A stretch of DNA of 64,000 bases from Microbacterium nymphoidis (GTDB taxonomy: Bacteria; Actinomycetota; Actinomycetes; Actinomycetales; Microbacteriaceae). Numbering within the stretch: the first letter of the stretch is position 1; each line of letters begins with the position of its first letter. Both the position numbers and the translations under genes were made by a program. This document shows positions 34,749-43,202 of this stretch, in pieces. The DNA lies in contig NZ_JAJNOD010000001.1 in the NCBI RefSeq assembly GCF_021044885.1, positions 1,612,001 through 1,676,000 on the forward strand. The letters are read 5' to 3'. Below the pieces are notes generated by a model. The model saw only the letters and a list, made by a program, of their open reading frames with translations, made no database searches and had not been told where the DNA came from.

Positions 34749-34754
34749 TCCCCG

Positions 34755-34760
34755 ACCCTA
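34755..34760 (-). promoter_or_regulatory. -10 hexamer TAGGGT, leaderless start
   Basis: Reverse-strand TAGGGT ends 6 bases before the HAD gene's ATG. Confidence 0.5.
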
Positions 34761-34895
34761 GTGGACCCGCCGGCGCACCGACGATCGGACGGATGAACGT
34801 GCACATTTTCGTGCCGCCGACGGGTCGAATCCGCCGCCTGACGTGCTTGAATCCTGGGTAGCGGCACCGAGGCCGCCTGAACGATGGAGTTCCCT

Positions 34896-36494
34896 GTGTT
34901 CGAGAGCACCTTCCCCGACGTGGACATTCCCGATGTCAGCGTCTACGACTATCTCTTCGCCGACCTCACCGACGAGGACGCCGCCCGCATCGCGTTCATC
35001 GACCCGGCCACGGGCGCCGAGACCAGCTATGGCGCACTGCGCGGCCAGATCGACGCCTTCGCCGGCGCGCTGGCGGCCCGCGGCGCGGGCGTGGGCACGA
35101 CCCTCGCCCTGCTGAGCCCGAACATCCCGGCGTTCGCCACGGTGTTCCACGGCGCGCTGCGTGCAGGTGTCACGGTCACCACCGTCAACGCGCTGTACAC
35201 GGCGGACGAGATCGCGCACCAGCTGCGGGATGCCGGCGCCACGTGGCTCGTCACCATCTCCCCCTTCCTGGCCCAGGCGAAGGCTGCCGCCGCGGAACAC
35301 GGCATCGACGATGACCACCTCGTCGTCATGGACGGCGCGGACGGCCACCCCAGCCTGCGCGACCTGCTCGTCGAGCAGCGACCCGCCCCCGACGTCACCT
35401 TCGACCCCGCCACCCACATCGCGGTGCTCCCGTATTCGTCGGGAACCACGGGACTTCCCAAGGGCGTGATGCTGACGCACCGGAATCTGGTCGCCAACGT
35501 CCAGCAGGCGGACACCCTGCTCGATGTGTCCGCCGAGGACCGCGTGCTGGCCGTGCTGCCGTTCTTCCACATCTACGGCATGACGGTGCTGCTGAATCTG
35601 GCGCTCATCCAGCGCGCGGCGCTGGTGCCGATGCCCAAGTTCGACCTCGTCCAGTTCCTCGAGCTGATCCAGAAGCACCAGTGCACCTACGTCTTCGTGG
35701 CACCGCCCATCGCCGTGGCGCTCGCGAAGCACCCGATCGTCGACCAGTACGACATCTCGAGCATCCGGATGCTGTTCTCCGGCGCTGCGGCCCTGGACGG
35801 CGACACCGCGACGCTCGCCGCGACGCGCGTGAACTCCAAGATCCGGCAGGGCTACGGCATGACCGAGATGAGCCCGGCCTCGCACATGATCGGCTTCGAC
35901 GACGAGATCAGCCCGATCAGCTCCATCGGCCGCCTCGTTCCCAACATGCAGTGCAAGCTCGTGGACGCCGAGACCGGTGCGGAGCTCACGGAGTTCGGGG
36001 AGGACGGCTTCACCGAACCCGGTGAGATGTGGCTGCGCGGCCCGAACGTCATGGTCGGCTACCTCAACCGCCCCGACGCCACCGCGGAGACGCTGGACGC
36101 CGACGGCTTCCTGCACACCGGTGACATCGCCAAGGCGCACCGCGACGGCTATTACACGATCGTGGATCGCCTGAAGGAGCTCATCAAGTACAAGGGGTAC
36201 CAGATCGCCCCCGCCGAGCTGGAGGCCCTGTTGCTCCAGCACCCGAAGATCATGGACGCTGCGGTGATCGGCGTGGACGATGAGGATCACCAGGAGATCC
36301 CGAAGGCGTTCGTGGTGGCGGCTCCGGACTCGGGTCTCACCGCGGAGGACGTGATGTCGTTCGTCGCCGAGCACGTCGCGCCGCACAAGAAGGTCCGCCG
36401 CGTCGAGTTCATCGAGGCGGTGCCGAAGTCGTCCGCCGGCAAAATCCTGCGCAAGGACCTGCGCGCTCGCGAGCGCGCAGCCGCCGCGTCCTGA
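34896..36494 (+). CDS. 4-coumarate--CoA ligase-like AMP-forming acyl-CoA synthetase
   Basis: A 532-residue ANL-superfamily enzyme that adenylates a carboxylic acid and transfers it to CoA. Motifs are the P-loop YSSGTTGLPKGVMLTH (~180), GYGMTEMSP (~320), YLNRPDAT, HTGDIAKAHRDGYYTIVDRLKELIKYKGYQI, and the C-terminal catalytic Lys in KSSAGKILRKDL. The order fits 4-coumarate-CoA ligase-like members. The acyl substrate is unknown. The GTG at 34896 has GGAG six bases upstream. An in-frame ATG four codons earlier (34884) lacks a Shine-Dalgarno. It stands alone. Confidence 0.87.
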   Translation: MFESTFPDVDIPDVSVYDYLFADLTDEDAARIAFIDPATGAETSYGALRGQIDAFAGALAARGAGVGTTLALLSPNIPAFATVFHGALRAGVTVTTVNALYTADEIAHQLRDAGATWLVTISPFLAQAKAAAAEHGIDDDHLVVMDGADGHPSLRDLLVEQRPAPDVTFDPATHIAVLPYSSGTTGLPKGVMLTHRNLVANVQQADTLLDVSAEDRVLAVLPFFHIYGMTVLLNLALIQRAALVPMPKFDLVQFLELIQKHQCTYVFVAPPIAVALAKHPIVDQYDISSIRMLFSGAAALDGDTATLAATRVNSKIRQGYGMTEMSPASHMIGFDDEISPISSIGRLVPNMQCKLVDAETGAELTEFGEDGFTEPGEMWLRGPNVMVGYLNRPDATAETLDADGFLHTGDIAKAHRDGYYTIVDRLKELIKYKGYQIAPAELEALLLQHPKIMDAAVIGVDDEDHQEIPKAFVVAAPDSGLTAEDVMSFVAEHVAPHKKVRRVEFIEAVPKSSAGKILRKDLRARERAAAAS

Positions 36495-36513
36495 GCAGGC
36501 CCGGAACGTCGCC

Positions 36514-37320
36514 TCAGCCCGCCAGGGCCGGGGCGACGTTCTCGTTCCACACGTCGAAGCCGAGCTTGATGATCAGCACCGAGACGACGATGAGGAACGC
36601 CGCGCGGATGAAGCCGGTACCGCGGGCGATCGCCATCCGTGAGCCCAGATAGCCTCCCGCCATGTTGGCGACGCCCAGCACGATGCCCAGGGCCCAGATC
36701 ACCGATCCGTGCGGGATGAACAGCAGCAGCGCACCGAGGTTGGTGGCGACGTTGACGATCTTCGATTTCGCGCTCGCCTGCAGGAAGTCATAGCCGAGCA
36801 GGCCCACTAGAGCGATCACGAGGAAGCTGCCCGTGCCGGGGCCGATCATCCCGTCATAGAAGCCGATCGCAGCGCCCACGCCGATCGCGATCGCGTAGTG
36901 GCGGTGGCCGTGGAAACGCAGCGCCGCCTCGCGGCCCAGCTGCGGGCGCACGGCGGTGATCACCGCGACCACGATGAGGGCGATGATGATGATCGGCTTG
37001 AACGCCGACGATGGCAGCACGGTGGCGACGAAGGCGCCGCCCAGCGATCCGCACAGCGCGACGAAGGCCATCGGCAGTGCGGTGCGCAGGTCCGGTTTCG
37101 CGCGCCGGTAGAAGGTGACAGCGCTCGTGGTGGTCCCGAAGATCGAGGCGAGCTTGTTGGTGGCCAGCGCCTGCACCGGGGCGAGACCGGGCACGAGCAG
37201 CAGAGCGGGCAACTGCAGTAGCCCGCCTCCGCCCACGACCGCATCGATCCAGCCCGCGGCGAAGCCCGCGAGCACGATGAGGATGAGGGTTCCCCAGGTC
37301 AGTTCCTCGACGCCCAGCAC
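36514..37320 (-). CDS. TSUP family (TauE/SafE-like) transporter
   Basis: A 268-residue permease with about eight membrane helices. The N-terminal signature GFAAGWIDAVVGGGGLLQLPALLL and the internal-repeat counterpart FYDGMIGPGTGSFLVIALV are diagnostic of the TauE/SafE/YfcA group, which exports sulfite, sulfoacetate and similar anions. The substrate is unknown. The gene begins with GTG, and TAGGGT ends 6 bases before it, indicating a leaderless transcript. Confidence 0.88.
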   Translation of the reverse strand: MLGVEELTWGTLILIVLAGFAAGWIDAVVGGGGLLQLPALLLVPGLAPVQALATNKLASIFGTTTSAVTFYRRAKPDLRTALPMAFVALCGSLGGAFVATVLPSSAFKPIIIIALIVVAVITAVRPQLGREAALRFHGHRHYAIAIGVGAAIGFYDGMIGPGTGSFLVIALVGLLGYDFLQASAKSKIVNVATNLGALLLFIPHGSVIWALGIVLGVANMAGGYLGSRMAIARGTGFIRAAFLIVVSVLIIKLGFDVWNENVAPALAG

Positions 37321-37326
37321 CCCTCG

Positions 37327-37332
37327 ACCCTA
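37327..37332 (-). promoter_or_regulatory. -10 hexamer TAGGGT, leaderless GTG start
   Basis: Reverse-strand TAGGGT ends 6 bases before the GTG of the TSUP gene. Confidence 0.5.
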
Positions 37333-37372
37333 TCGCCGTCTCGCACGGCCCCCGGTCGCGACGGAGGTCGTG

Positions 37373-37436
37373 CTTTCATCGCGCGCACATCGCTCGAATT
37401 CACCCCGAATGGGAGCCATTTGCGCGCTATGAACGG
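37373..37436. repeat. Palindromic repeat family, copy 3
   Basis: Imperfect inverted repeat with 29-base arms (37373-37401 and 37408-37436), containing TTTCATCGCGCGCACAT on one side and ATTTGCGCGCTATGAA on the other. It lies 14 bases after the stop of the flavin reductase gene and upstream of the co-oriented TSUP gene. Confidence 0.85.
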
Positions 37437-37450
37437 CTTCGGGACTCCGG

Positions 37451-38038
37451 CTACGCCGGGGGACGCGTGGTGGGAGCGTCGATGGCGGAGTGGTCGCCGA
37501 GACGATGCCAGCGACGGTTGACGTACGCGAGGGAATCCGTGGTGTCGCCCGCGGTGATGTCGCGGTTCATCCCCACCTGCAGCACCCGTGCCGCGATCAC
37601 CGTGGATCCGTCGGCGTCGATGGTGTCGATGATCTGGCAGCGCAGCCACGCCCGCACCCCGTGGAACACGGTCTCGCCGGTGGACAGACGCGTCCACGAC
37701 TCGGTGTCGGCGAAGCGGTCGATCCCCTTGGTGGCGCCGATCTGGGCGAGTTCCAGATCCTGGGCATCGAGGAGGTGCACCACGACGGTGTCGGCCTCGA
37801 CGATGACCTTCGTGGCGGAGGAGAGCGTCGTGACGGAGAACATGAGCAGCGGCGGGTCGGCGTTCACCGATGCGACCGAGGTCGCCGTCAGCGCCACAGG
37901 TCCCGCTCCGGCGTCCGCCGTGATGACGGCGACGCCACCCGGGTGCCCGCGAAACGCGAGCTTGAACAGCTCGGCCGTCACCTCGGCGTCCACATGGGGC
38001 GCGTCCGCGTGCAGCTGATCGGGAAAGTCCGGACTCAT
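37451..38038 (-). CDS. Flavin reductase family protein
   Basis: A 195-residue FMN-binding split-barrel protein. The segment LAFRGHPGGVAVITA, then VALTATSVASVNADPPLLMFSV, is typical of NADH:flavin reductases that supply reduced FMN/FAD to two-component monooxygenases. A C-terminal YVNRRWHRL closes the domain. No monooxygenase partner is adjacent. The ATG follows TACGGT by 6 bases, indicating leaderless transcription. Confidence 0.86.
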   Translation of the reverse strand: MSPDFPDQLHADAPHVDAEVTAELFKLAFRGHPGGVAVITADAGAGPVALTATSVASVNADPPLLMFSVTTLSSATKVIVEADTVVVHLLDAQDLELAQIGATKGIDRFADTESWTRLSTGETVFHGVRAWLRCQIIDTIDADGSTVIAARVLQVGMNRDITAGDTTDSLAYVNRRWHRLGDHSAIDAPTTRPPA

Positions 38039-38044
38039 ACTTCG

Positions 38045-38050
38045 ACCGTA
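38045..38050 (-). promoter_or_regulatory. -10 hexamer TACGGT, leaderless start
   Basis: Reverse-strand TACGGT ends 6 bases before the flavin reductase ATG. Confidence 0.5.
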
Positions 38051-38195
38051 TCCCCGCCCGGACCCCGCGGGATCGATCCATCGTCAATTCCCGTCACGAA
38101 GCCCTGCGGGACTTCCCTTTGCGGGCGAGAGTGCCCGCGTTGCGCCGGTTCTCGCCCACGTTCGGAACGTCCCGCGGCCACGCCGGGGCGACAGG

Positions 38196-38332
38196 GACGG
38201 CGGGGACGATGCCAGGAACGACTGCGACGGCGGGGACGACAGCGACGCCAGGACGACAGCGACGGCGGGGACGACAGCGACGCCAGGGACGACAGAGACG
38301 CCAGGGACGACAGCGACGGCGGGGACGATGCC
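38196..38332. repeat. 18-bp minisatellite in a 400-bp gene-free stretch
   Basis: About seven tandem units of the form GACGSCRGGGACGACAGC. Most are 18 bp and one is 17 bp, which would shift any reading frame. The gap between the flavin reductase and nitronate monooxygenase genes (about 400 bp) contains this array and a second array next to it. I see no convincing gene. Confidence 0.85.
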
Positions 38333-38387
38333 CGGGCGGGACGGTGAGGCGACGGATCACGGGCACCGTCGAGCAGCGCGGCGACCG

Positions 38388-38435
38388 GCGGTCTGATGAC
38401 GACGCGGTCTGATGACGGCACGGTCTGATGGCGGC
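38388..38435. repeat. 16-bp tandem repeat before the nitronate monooxygenase stop
   Basis: Three tandem 16-bp units of RCGGTCTGATGRCGRC (38388-38403, 38404-38419, 38420-38435), with the start of a fourth running up to the stop codon of the nitronate monooxygenase gene. Confidence 0.85.
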
Positions 38436-38440
38436 GCGGT

Positions 38441-39499
38441 TCAGTGTGGGAGGCCGGCGGCGAGCTCGGCGAACACGTCCGCGGCAGAGGGGGCCGGCGA
38501 CGACGAGGCCAGCAGGGCCGCACCCTGCCCTGCCCACAGCGACAGCAGCTCTCCGCGGTCGAGTTCGGCGGCACGTGAGCGGAAGCGGCCGGTGAGCCAG
38601 TTCTGCGCGGGGAACGGGGCGATGGACTCGCCGGTTTCGATGGCCGAGACGGCGACGTTTCGCACCCCGCGTGCGAGGCGACCGCTCATCGCGCGGGTCA
38701 GCACGGTTCCCGACTCGGCCACGCCCGCGAGCGCGGCGCGGTGCGAGGCCGGCGCGGCAGACTCGGCCGCGCGCAGGAACGCCGTCCCGATCTGGACCCC
38801 CTCGGCGCCGAGCGCGAACGCCGCGGCGACCCCGCGACGATCGGCGATCCCGCCCGCCGCGATCACGGGCACTGAAACCGCGTCGGTGACAGCCGGCACC
38901 AGGGCGATCGTCCCGATGAGCGATTCCTCGGCGGGTGCCAGAAACGAGACCCGGTGCCCTCCGGCCTCCGGCCCGGTCGCCACCACGGCGTCCACTCCGG
39001 CACGTTCCAGGAACACCGCTTCGGCCGGGGTGGTGGCGGTACCCACCACGACGATGCCGGCCTCGTGGAGGCGCTCCATGGTCTGCCGGTCCGGCACGCC
39101 GAACACGACGCTGAGCACGGCGGGGCGGGCCGCGATCACGGCCTCGAGCTGCTCGTCCACATCGGGCAAGAACCGCGCCGGACGCTCGGGCACCTCCAGC
39201 CCCACCTGTTCGAACAGCGGGGCGAGGGCGGTTGTCGCCGCCTCCCAGTCGACGTCGTCCGGCGAGACCTCGTCGCCCGTGGGCATCCACAGGTTGAGGG
39301 CGATGGGCCGATCCGTCCGCGCCCGCAGCTCGGCCGCGGTGCGGGTGATCCGGTCGGCGTCGTAGCCGTAGAGACCATAGGAGCCGAGGCCGCCCGCATT
39401 GCTCACCGCGGCGGTGAGCTCCACCGATGACAGCCCGCCGAAGGCCCCGAGGACGATCGGCGAGTCGATTCCGAGCAGGGCAGGCAGTCGCGACGTCAT
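38441..39499 (-). CDS. Nitronate monooxygenase (NMO/2-nitropropane dioxygenase family)
   Basis: A 352-residue FMN-dependent TIM-barrel enzyme that oxidises alkyl nitronates such as propionate-3-nitronate to aldehydes or ketones and nitrite. Visible are the N-terminal IDSPIVLGAFGGLSSVELTAAVSNAGGLGSYG pattern, VATGPEAGGH (with the conserved His), VIAAGGIADRRGVAAAFALGAEGVQIGTAFL (phosphate binding) and a helical C-terminus. It probably detoxifies nitro compounds. TAGCGT 6 bases before the ATG indicates a leaderless start. Confidence 0.87.
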   Translation of the reverse strand: MTSRLPALLGIDSPIVLGAFGGLSSVELTAAVSNAGGLGSYGLYGYDADRITRTAAELRARTDRPIALNLWMPTGDEVSPDDVDWEAATTALAPLFEQVGLEVPERPARFLPDVDEQLEAVIAARPAVLSVVFGVPDRQTMERLHEAGIVVVGTATTPAEAVFLERAGVDAVVATGPEAGGHRVSFLAPAEESLIGTIALVPAVTDAVSVPVIAAGGIADRRGVAAAFALGAEGVQIGTAFLRAAESAAPASHRAALAGVAESGTVLTRAMSGRLARGVRNVAVSAIETGESIAPFPAQNWLTGRFRSRAAELDRGELLSLWAGQGAALLASSSPAPSAADVFAELAAGLPH

Positions 39500-39505
39500 G
39501 CCCTC

Positions 39506-39511
39506 ACGCTA
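39506..39511 (-). promoter_or_regulatory. -10 hexamer TAGCGT, leaderless start
   Basis: Reverse-strand TAGCGT ends 6 bases before the nitronate monooxygenase ATG. Confidence 0.5.
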
Positions 39512-39589
39512 CGCCCCCCCGCCCTCGTCAGCGCCCCTGCCCTCCGTCTGGTCCCACTTCCTGCTGTCCATGCTCCGGCGCCATGCGTT

Positions 39590-39621
39590 TTCTGAGACCA
39601 CGGGCGGCCGTGCTCTCAGAA
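39590..39621. promoter_or_regulatory. Inverted repeat in the pdxY upstream region
   Basis: TTCTGAGA (39590-39597) pairs with TCTCAGAA (39614-39621), and the inner ACGG pairs with CCGT. It sits about 80 bp upstream of pdxY in the divergent promoter region. It could be an operator or a leader hairpin. Confidence 0.5.
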
Positions 39622-39698
39622 CATACCGAAATCACCGGCGGCATCCGCAGTTCGTGAGACCGGCGCAGGGTGCGCGCGACGAGTGGGATCATGGAGGG

Positions 39699-40550
39699 AT
39701 GAAGATCCTCTCGATCCAGTCCGCGGTCGCCTACGGGCACGTCGGCAACTCCGCGGCCGTCTTCCCGCTGCAGCGGATCGGCGTCGAAGTGCTCCCGGTA
39801 CCCACCGTCAACTTCTCCAACCACACCGGCTACGGCGCATGGCGCGGCCCCCTGCTGGATCCGGAGCAGGTCCGAGACATCATCACCGGCATCGAGGAGC
39901 GGGGCGTGTTCGGCGGCATCGATGCCGTGCTGAGCGGATATCAGGGCGGGGAGGGCATCGGTGACGTCATCCTCGACGCCGTGGCCCGCGTGAAGGCGGC
40001 CAACCCCGATGCGCTGTACGCGTGCGACCCCGTGATGGGCAACGCCAAGTCGGGATGCTTCGTAGCCCCCGCGATCCCAGTGCTGCTGCGCGAGAAGGTC
40101 GTACCGGCGGCGGACATCATCACCCCGAACCAGTTCGAGCTGGGCTTCCTCACCGGCACCGAACCGGACACGCTCGAGTCCACCCTCGCCTCCGTCGACG
40201 CCGCGCGCGCGATGGGCCCCTCCATCGTCCTGGTCACCAGCGTGGAGCGCCCGGACCGGCCCGAAGGCACGATCGAGATGCTCGCCGTGGACGACTCTGG
40301 TGCATGGATCGTGCAGACTCCGCACCTGCCGATGAAGGCCAACGGCTCGGGCGATGTGACGGCAGCGCTGTTCACCGCCCACTACCTGGAGACCCGCTCG
40401 GCGGCCACCGCACTCGCGCGCACGGTGTCGAGTGTCTTCGATCTGCTGCAGAACACCCTCGACTCCGGCGAACGCGAGCTGCAGCTCGTCGAGTCGCAGG
40501 AGGCCTATGCACACCCGCGCCTGCAGTTCGAGGTGACGCAGGTCCGCTGA
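39699..40550 (+). CDS. pdxY: Pyridoxal kinase
   Basis: A 283-residue ribokinase-like enzyme that phosphorylates pyridoxal in the PLP salvage pathway. The start MKILSIQSAVAYGHVGNSAAVFPLQ, the substrate region VPTVNFSNHTGYGAWRG, CDPVMGN, and the ATP/anion-hole motif NGSGDVTAAL (GSGD at 216-219, Asp the catalytic base) are all typical of PdxY/PdxK. The ATG at 39699 is the only sensible start, although GGAGG lies very close to it. Confidence 0.88.
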   Translation: MKILSIQSAVAYGHVGNSAAVFPLQRIGVEVLPVPTVNFSNHTGYGAWRGPLLDPEQVRDIITGIEERGVFGGIDAVLSGYQGGEGIGDVILDAVARVKAANPDALYACDPVMGNAKSGCFVAPAIPVLLREKVVPAADIITPNQFELGFLTGTEPDTLESTLASVDAARAMGPSIVLVTSVERPDRPEGTIEMLAVDDSGAWIVQTPHLPMKANGSGDVTAALFTAHYLETRSAATALARTVSSVFDLLQNTLDSGERELQLVESQEAYAHPRLQFEVTQVR

Positions 40551-40559
40551 TCCGGCGCC

Positions 40560-41432
40560 TCAGCCCACGGGTTCCGCCGGAGGCACGGCCTTCGGCGGAC
40601 TCGTGATCACGGCGCCGATCGAGGCGAGGATCACGAGGACCACTCCCGCGATCTCCAGCAGGCTCAGGTGCTGCCCCAGGAGCAGGAATCCGGCCAGTGA
40701 CGCGGTCGCCGGCCCGAGGCTCATCAGAATGGCGAAGACCGAGGCCGGCAGCCGGCGCAGCGCGATCATCTCCAGCGTGTAGGGGATGGTGGAGCTCAGC
40801 AGAGCCACCGCAAGGCCGAGGCCGAGCACCTCCGGGCGCAGCAGCACCTCGCCCGCCGAGGCGATGCCGAAGGGCAGCGCGATGACGGCGCCGAGGCTCA
40901 TCGCGAGCGCGAGACCATCCAGCTGGGCGAATTCCGCTCCCACCCGCGCCGAGGCGAGGATGTAGCACGCCCAGCTGACGGCTGCGCCGAGCGCGCAGAT
41001 CACACCGACCGGGTTGAGCGAGTCCCACCCGCCGCCACCGAGTGCGATCACGCCCAGGAGGGCGATGCCCGCCCACACCCACGCGGATCGGCGTCGAGCC
41101 GCGAGAATCGACAGCGCGAGCGGGCCGAGCACCTCGATCGTCACGGTGACGCCCAGGCTCAGTTCGGCCAGCGCCAGATAGAACAGCCCGTTCATGAACG
41201 CCAGGGCGAGCGCGAAGAACACCACGGAGCGCCACTGCGCGGCGGTGCGTCCCCGCACGGTGGGACGGGCGATCGCGAGCAGGACGATGGCGGAGAAGAA
41301 CAGGCGCAGGGCCACCATGCCGAGCGGGCCCACCTGAGGGAAGACCATCACGGCGATCGCGGCACCGCACTCCTGGCCGATCATCCCGGCACAGACGAGG
41401 GCGATGGCGGAGCTGGACCCGCCTCGCTTCAC
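40560..41432 (-). CDS. EamA family transporter (RhtA-like)
   Basis: A 290-residue permease of the drug/metabolite superfamily with about ten membrane helices in two EamA repeats (first ~10-130, second ~145-280; IPYTLEMIALRRLPASVFAILMSLGPATASLAG is characteristic). RhtA-like members export threonine, homoserine and other small metabolites. The GTG at 41432 has no clear Shine-Dalgarno, and ATG at 41384 is an alternative that would cut into helix 1. It converges with pdxY with 9 bp between. Confidence 0.84.
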   Translation of the reverse strand: MKRGGSSSAIALVCAGMIGQECGAAIAVMVFPQVGPLGMVALRLFFSAIVLLAIARPTVRGRTAAQWRSVVFFALALAFMNGLFYLALAELSLGVTVTIEVLGPLALSILAARRRSAWVWAGIALLGVIALGGGGWDSLNPVGVICALGAAVSWACYILASARVGAEFAQLDGLALAMSLGAVIALPFGIASAGEVLLRPEVLGLGLAVALLSSTIPYTLEMIALRRLPASVFAILMSLGPATASLAGFLLLGQHLSLLEIAGVVLVILASIGAVITSPPKAVPPAEPVG

Positions 41433-41478
41433 GGGAGTGTCACCGCGGGCGCGTCATCGCACCCGCTGATGCGGTGGG

Positions 41479-42777
41479 TCATCCCTGCGGCTGCGGGCAC
41501 ATGGCCCGGGCGGCGAGCGGCTGGATCATCTCCTCCACCGTCCACGGCATGCCGGTGTCGGGTGCGGTCTGCCCGCTCGCGGCGGGCGCCTTCGAGGCGA
41601 CGGCAGCCAGCGCGAACGCCACGGACTGGGCGATGTCCGCGCCCGCCGTGCCGTTGTTCAGCGCCACCGCCACGGTCAGTCCCGTCGTGGGGTCGGAGAA
41701 GGCGGCAGTGGAGTACCCGGGCGCCGCACCCTTCTGCCCGACGAGACTTCCCGCGAACAACGACCCGCCCTTCGCGGCGTACCAGCTGGGACCGTCCGCC
41801 GAGACGGCGAGAGGGTTCTCGAAGCGTTCCGCCGGCATCGTCTTCTTGTCGCTCTTCGATGCCACGGCGATCGCATAGCGGCCGAGATCCGTGATCGTCG
41901 AGGTGACGCCGCTGTCGGTGAATCCTGCGCTGGAGGAGGACTCGGTCACATCGATCGAGGCGTCGCACGCACGCATGCCGCTCTCGGTGAGGGGAGAGTA
42001 CAGGCCCTGCAGAGCGGGCGCCGGGGAGGGATCGGCACCGACGACGTCGGGAAGCTGCGTGGACGCGAGCGCCAGCGGCGCGGTGACGTACTTCGCGTAG
42101 AGCTCGGACGCGTTCAGCCCGGAGGCCTGCTGCAGGGCCATGCCGAGCAGCAGGTAACCGGTGTCGGCTCCGTCATAGGCGGCGCCCGGCTCGCCACGGC
42201 CGGCCAGGCTCAGCCCGAAGCTCGCGAGTTCGCGCGGCTGCCACACCCGGTCGAGGGTGTCGTAGTTGGACTCGCGCAGAGAGCCGGGGACGTTCGGGAG
42301 TCCGGAGGTGCCGTCGCACAGCATCCCGAGGGTGATGCCGTCGTATGCAGCACCAGGGATGCCCACCACGTAGGTGTTCACGGCGTCGTCGAGCTTGACG
42401 ATGTGATCGTCAACCATGCCGTGCAGCACGTCGCACGTCATCTCACGCGTGATGCCTCCCACACGGAAGGACATGTCGGCGGAGACGTCGGCCCCCTGGG
42501 CGTCGGTGCCGATGCCGGCCACCCAGCTGCCGGACCAGGGGACCCACACGCCGACGATGGCACCGGTTGCGCCGTACTGAGCAGCGGTGTTCGTGACGAT
42601 GTCGGTGAGCTGTGAAACGGTCTCGGCGGGAAGCTTGCCGTCGGCGAGGGCCGGGACGTCCACCTTCGCCGTCTCTCCCGAGGTGCAGCCGGCCAAGACG
42701 GTCATCGCGAGCACCGATGCCACGGCCGCAGCCGCGGCGCGTCGCATCGCGCGGGCGCGCGGAACTGTACGGATCAC
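41479..42777 (-). CDS. Beta-lactamase-fold lipoprotein lacking catalytic residues
   Basis: A 432-residue exported lipoprotein (signal ending VLAGC, Cys31) with the fold signature of class C beta-lactamase/serine hydrolase relatives (MSFRVGGITREM, LGMLCDGTSGLPN, DTGYLLLGMALQ, KGAAPGYST). The catalytic positions are altered. The Ser-x-x-Lys motif is Gly108-Ile-Thr-Arg111, the Tyr-x-Asn place reads Gly-Ala-Asp, and the HxG/KTG triad is QKG. It is therefore probably a pseudoenzyme that binds peptidoglycan or a partner. The GTG start follows TAGACT by 7 bases. The short gap to the divergent DUF2470 gene holds both promoters. Confidence 0.82.
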   Translation of the reverse strand: MIRTVPRARAMRRAAAAAVASVLAMTVLAGCTSGETAKVDVPALADGKLPAETVSQLTDIVTNTAAQYGATGAIVGVWVPWSGSWVAGIGTDAQGADVSADMSFRVGGITREMTCDVLHGMVDDHIVKLDDAVNTYVVGIPGAAYDGITLGMLCDGTSGLPNVPGSLRESNYDTLDRVWQPRELASFGLSLAGRGEPGAAYDGADTGYLLLGMALQQASGLNASELYAKYVTAPLALASTQLPDVVGADPSPAPALQGLYSPLTESGMRACDASIDVTESSSSAGFTDSGVTSTITDLGRYAIAVASKSDKKTMPAERFENPLAVSADGPSWYAAKGGSLFAGSLVGQKGAAPGYSTAAFSDPTTGLTVAVALNNGTAGADIAQSVAFALAAVASKAPAASGQTAPDTGMPWTVEEMIQPLAARAMCPQPQG

Positions 42778-42784
42778 ATGGAGC

Positions 42785-42790
42785 AGTCTA
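42785..42790 (-). promoter_or_regulatory. -10 hexamer TAGACT, leaderless GTG start
   Basis: Reverse-strand TAGACT ends 7 bases before the GTG of the degenerate serine hydrolase gene and decides that start. Confidence 0.5.
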
Positions 42791-42817
42791 TGCAACCGCC
42801 CGTGAGCGGGCCGAGCG

Positions 42818-42823
42818 TACGCT
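42818..42823 (+). promoter_or_regulatory. -10 hexamer TACGCT, leaderless GTG start
   Basis: TACGCT ends 6 bases before the GTG of the DUF2470 gene, explaining why no Shine-Dalgarno has the right spacing. Confidence 0.5.
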
Positions 42824-42829
42824 GAGAGG

Positions 42830-43162
42830 GTGACCCACCAGTTCGACTCCTCCGTCATCACCGCCGTGCTCGCGCACATGAACGACGACCACACCGCCGA
42901 CAACCTCGTGATCGCGCATGCGTTCGGCGCCCCGGAAGCCACCGCCGTGGAGATGACCGGTTTCGACGGCGACGGCTCGGACTGGAGCGTGCAGACGCCG
43001 GACGGCACCCGTGCGCTGCGCATCGCCTGGCCGGACGGTCCCATCGATGAGCGGCCGGCCGTACGGCAGCAGGTCGTGGCACTGTACGTCGCCGCATGCA
43101 AGGTCATGGGAGTGAAGCCCCGGCGCGCCGAAGGCCCCGGCCCCGGAACGCATCAGCACTGA
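42830..43162 (+). CDS. DUF2470 domain protein (heme-related)
   Basis: A 110-residue cytosolic protein consisting of one DUF2470 domain (VITAVLAHMNDDHTADNLVIAHAFG, typical MNxDHxxD motif, then MTGFDGDG). The domain occurs in HugZ/HutZ-like heme-utilisation proteins and in chloroplast heme-oxygenase regulators. It sits directly before the heme oxygenase gene on the same strand, which supports a role in heme handling, although a hairpin separates the two. Confidence 0.8.
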   Translation: MTHQFDSSVITAVLAHMNDDHTADNLVIAHAFGAPEATAVEMTGFDGDGSDWSVQTPDGTRALRIAWPDGPIDERPAVRQQVVALYVAACKVMGVKPRRAEGPGPGTHQH

Positions 43163-43176
43163 CCCTTCCTGGGAAC

Positions 43177-43202
43177 AACCTTCATCTGATGTGAAGGTTT
43201 TT
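43177..43202 (+). terminator. Hairpin with T tract after the DUF2470 gene
   Basis: AACCTTCA (43177-43184) pairs with TGAAGGTT (43192-43199), followed by three further Ts. It ends where the iron box of the heme oxygenase gene begins, so it may insulate that promoter. Confidence 0.6.

Noticed and set aside
38119..38412. Possible 97-codon gene across the minisatellites
   Set aside because: The translation is just repeat-derived Gly/Arg/Gln, a 17-bp unit breaks the period, and there is no Shine-Dalgarno or -10 at useful spacing.
38094..39290. Reverse frame overlapping the nitronate monooxygenase gene and the repeats
   Set aside because: Arg/Gly-rich translation in another frame of a well-supported gene.
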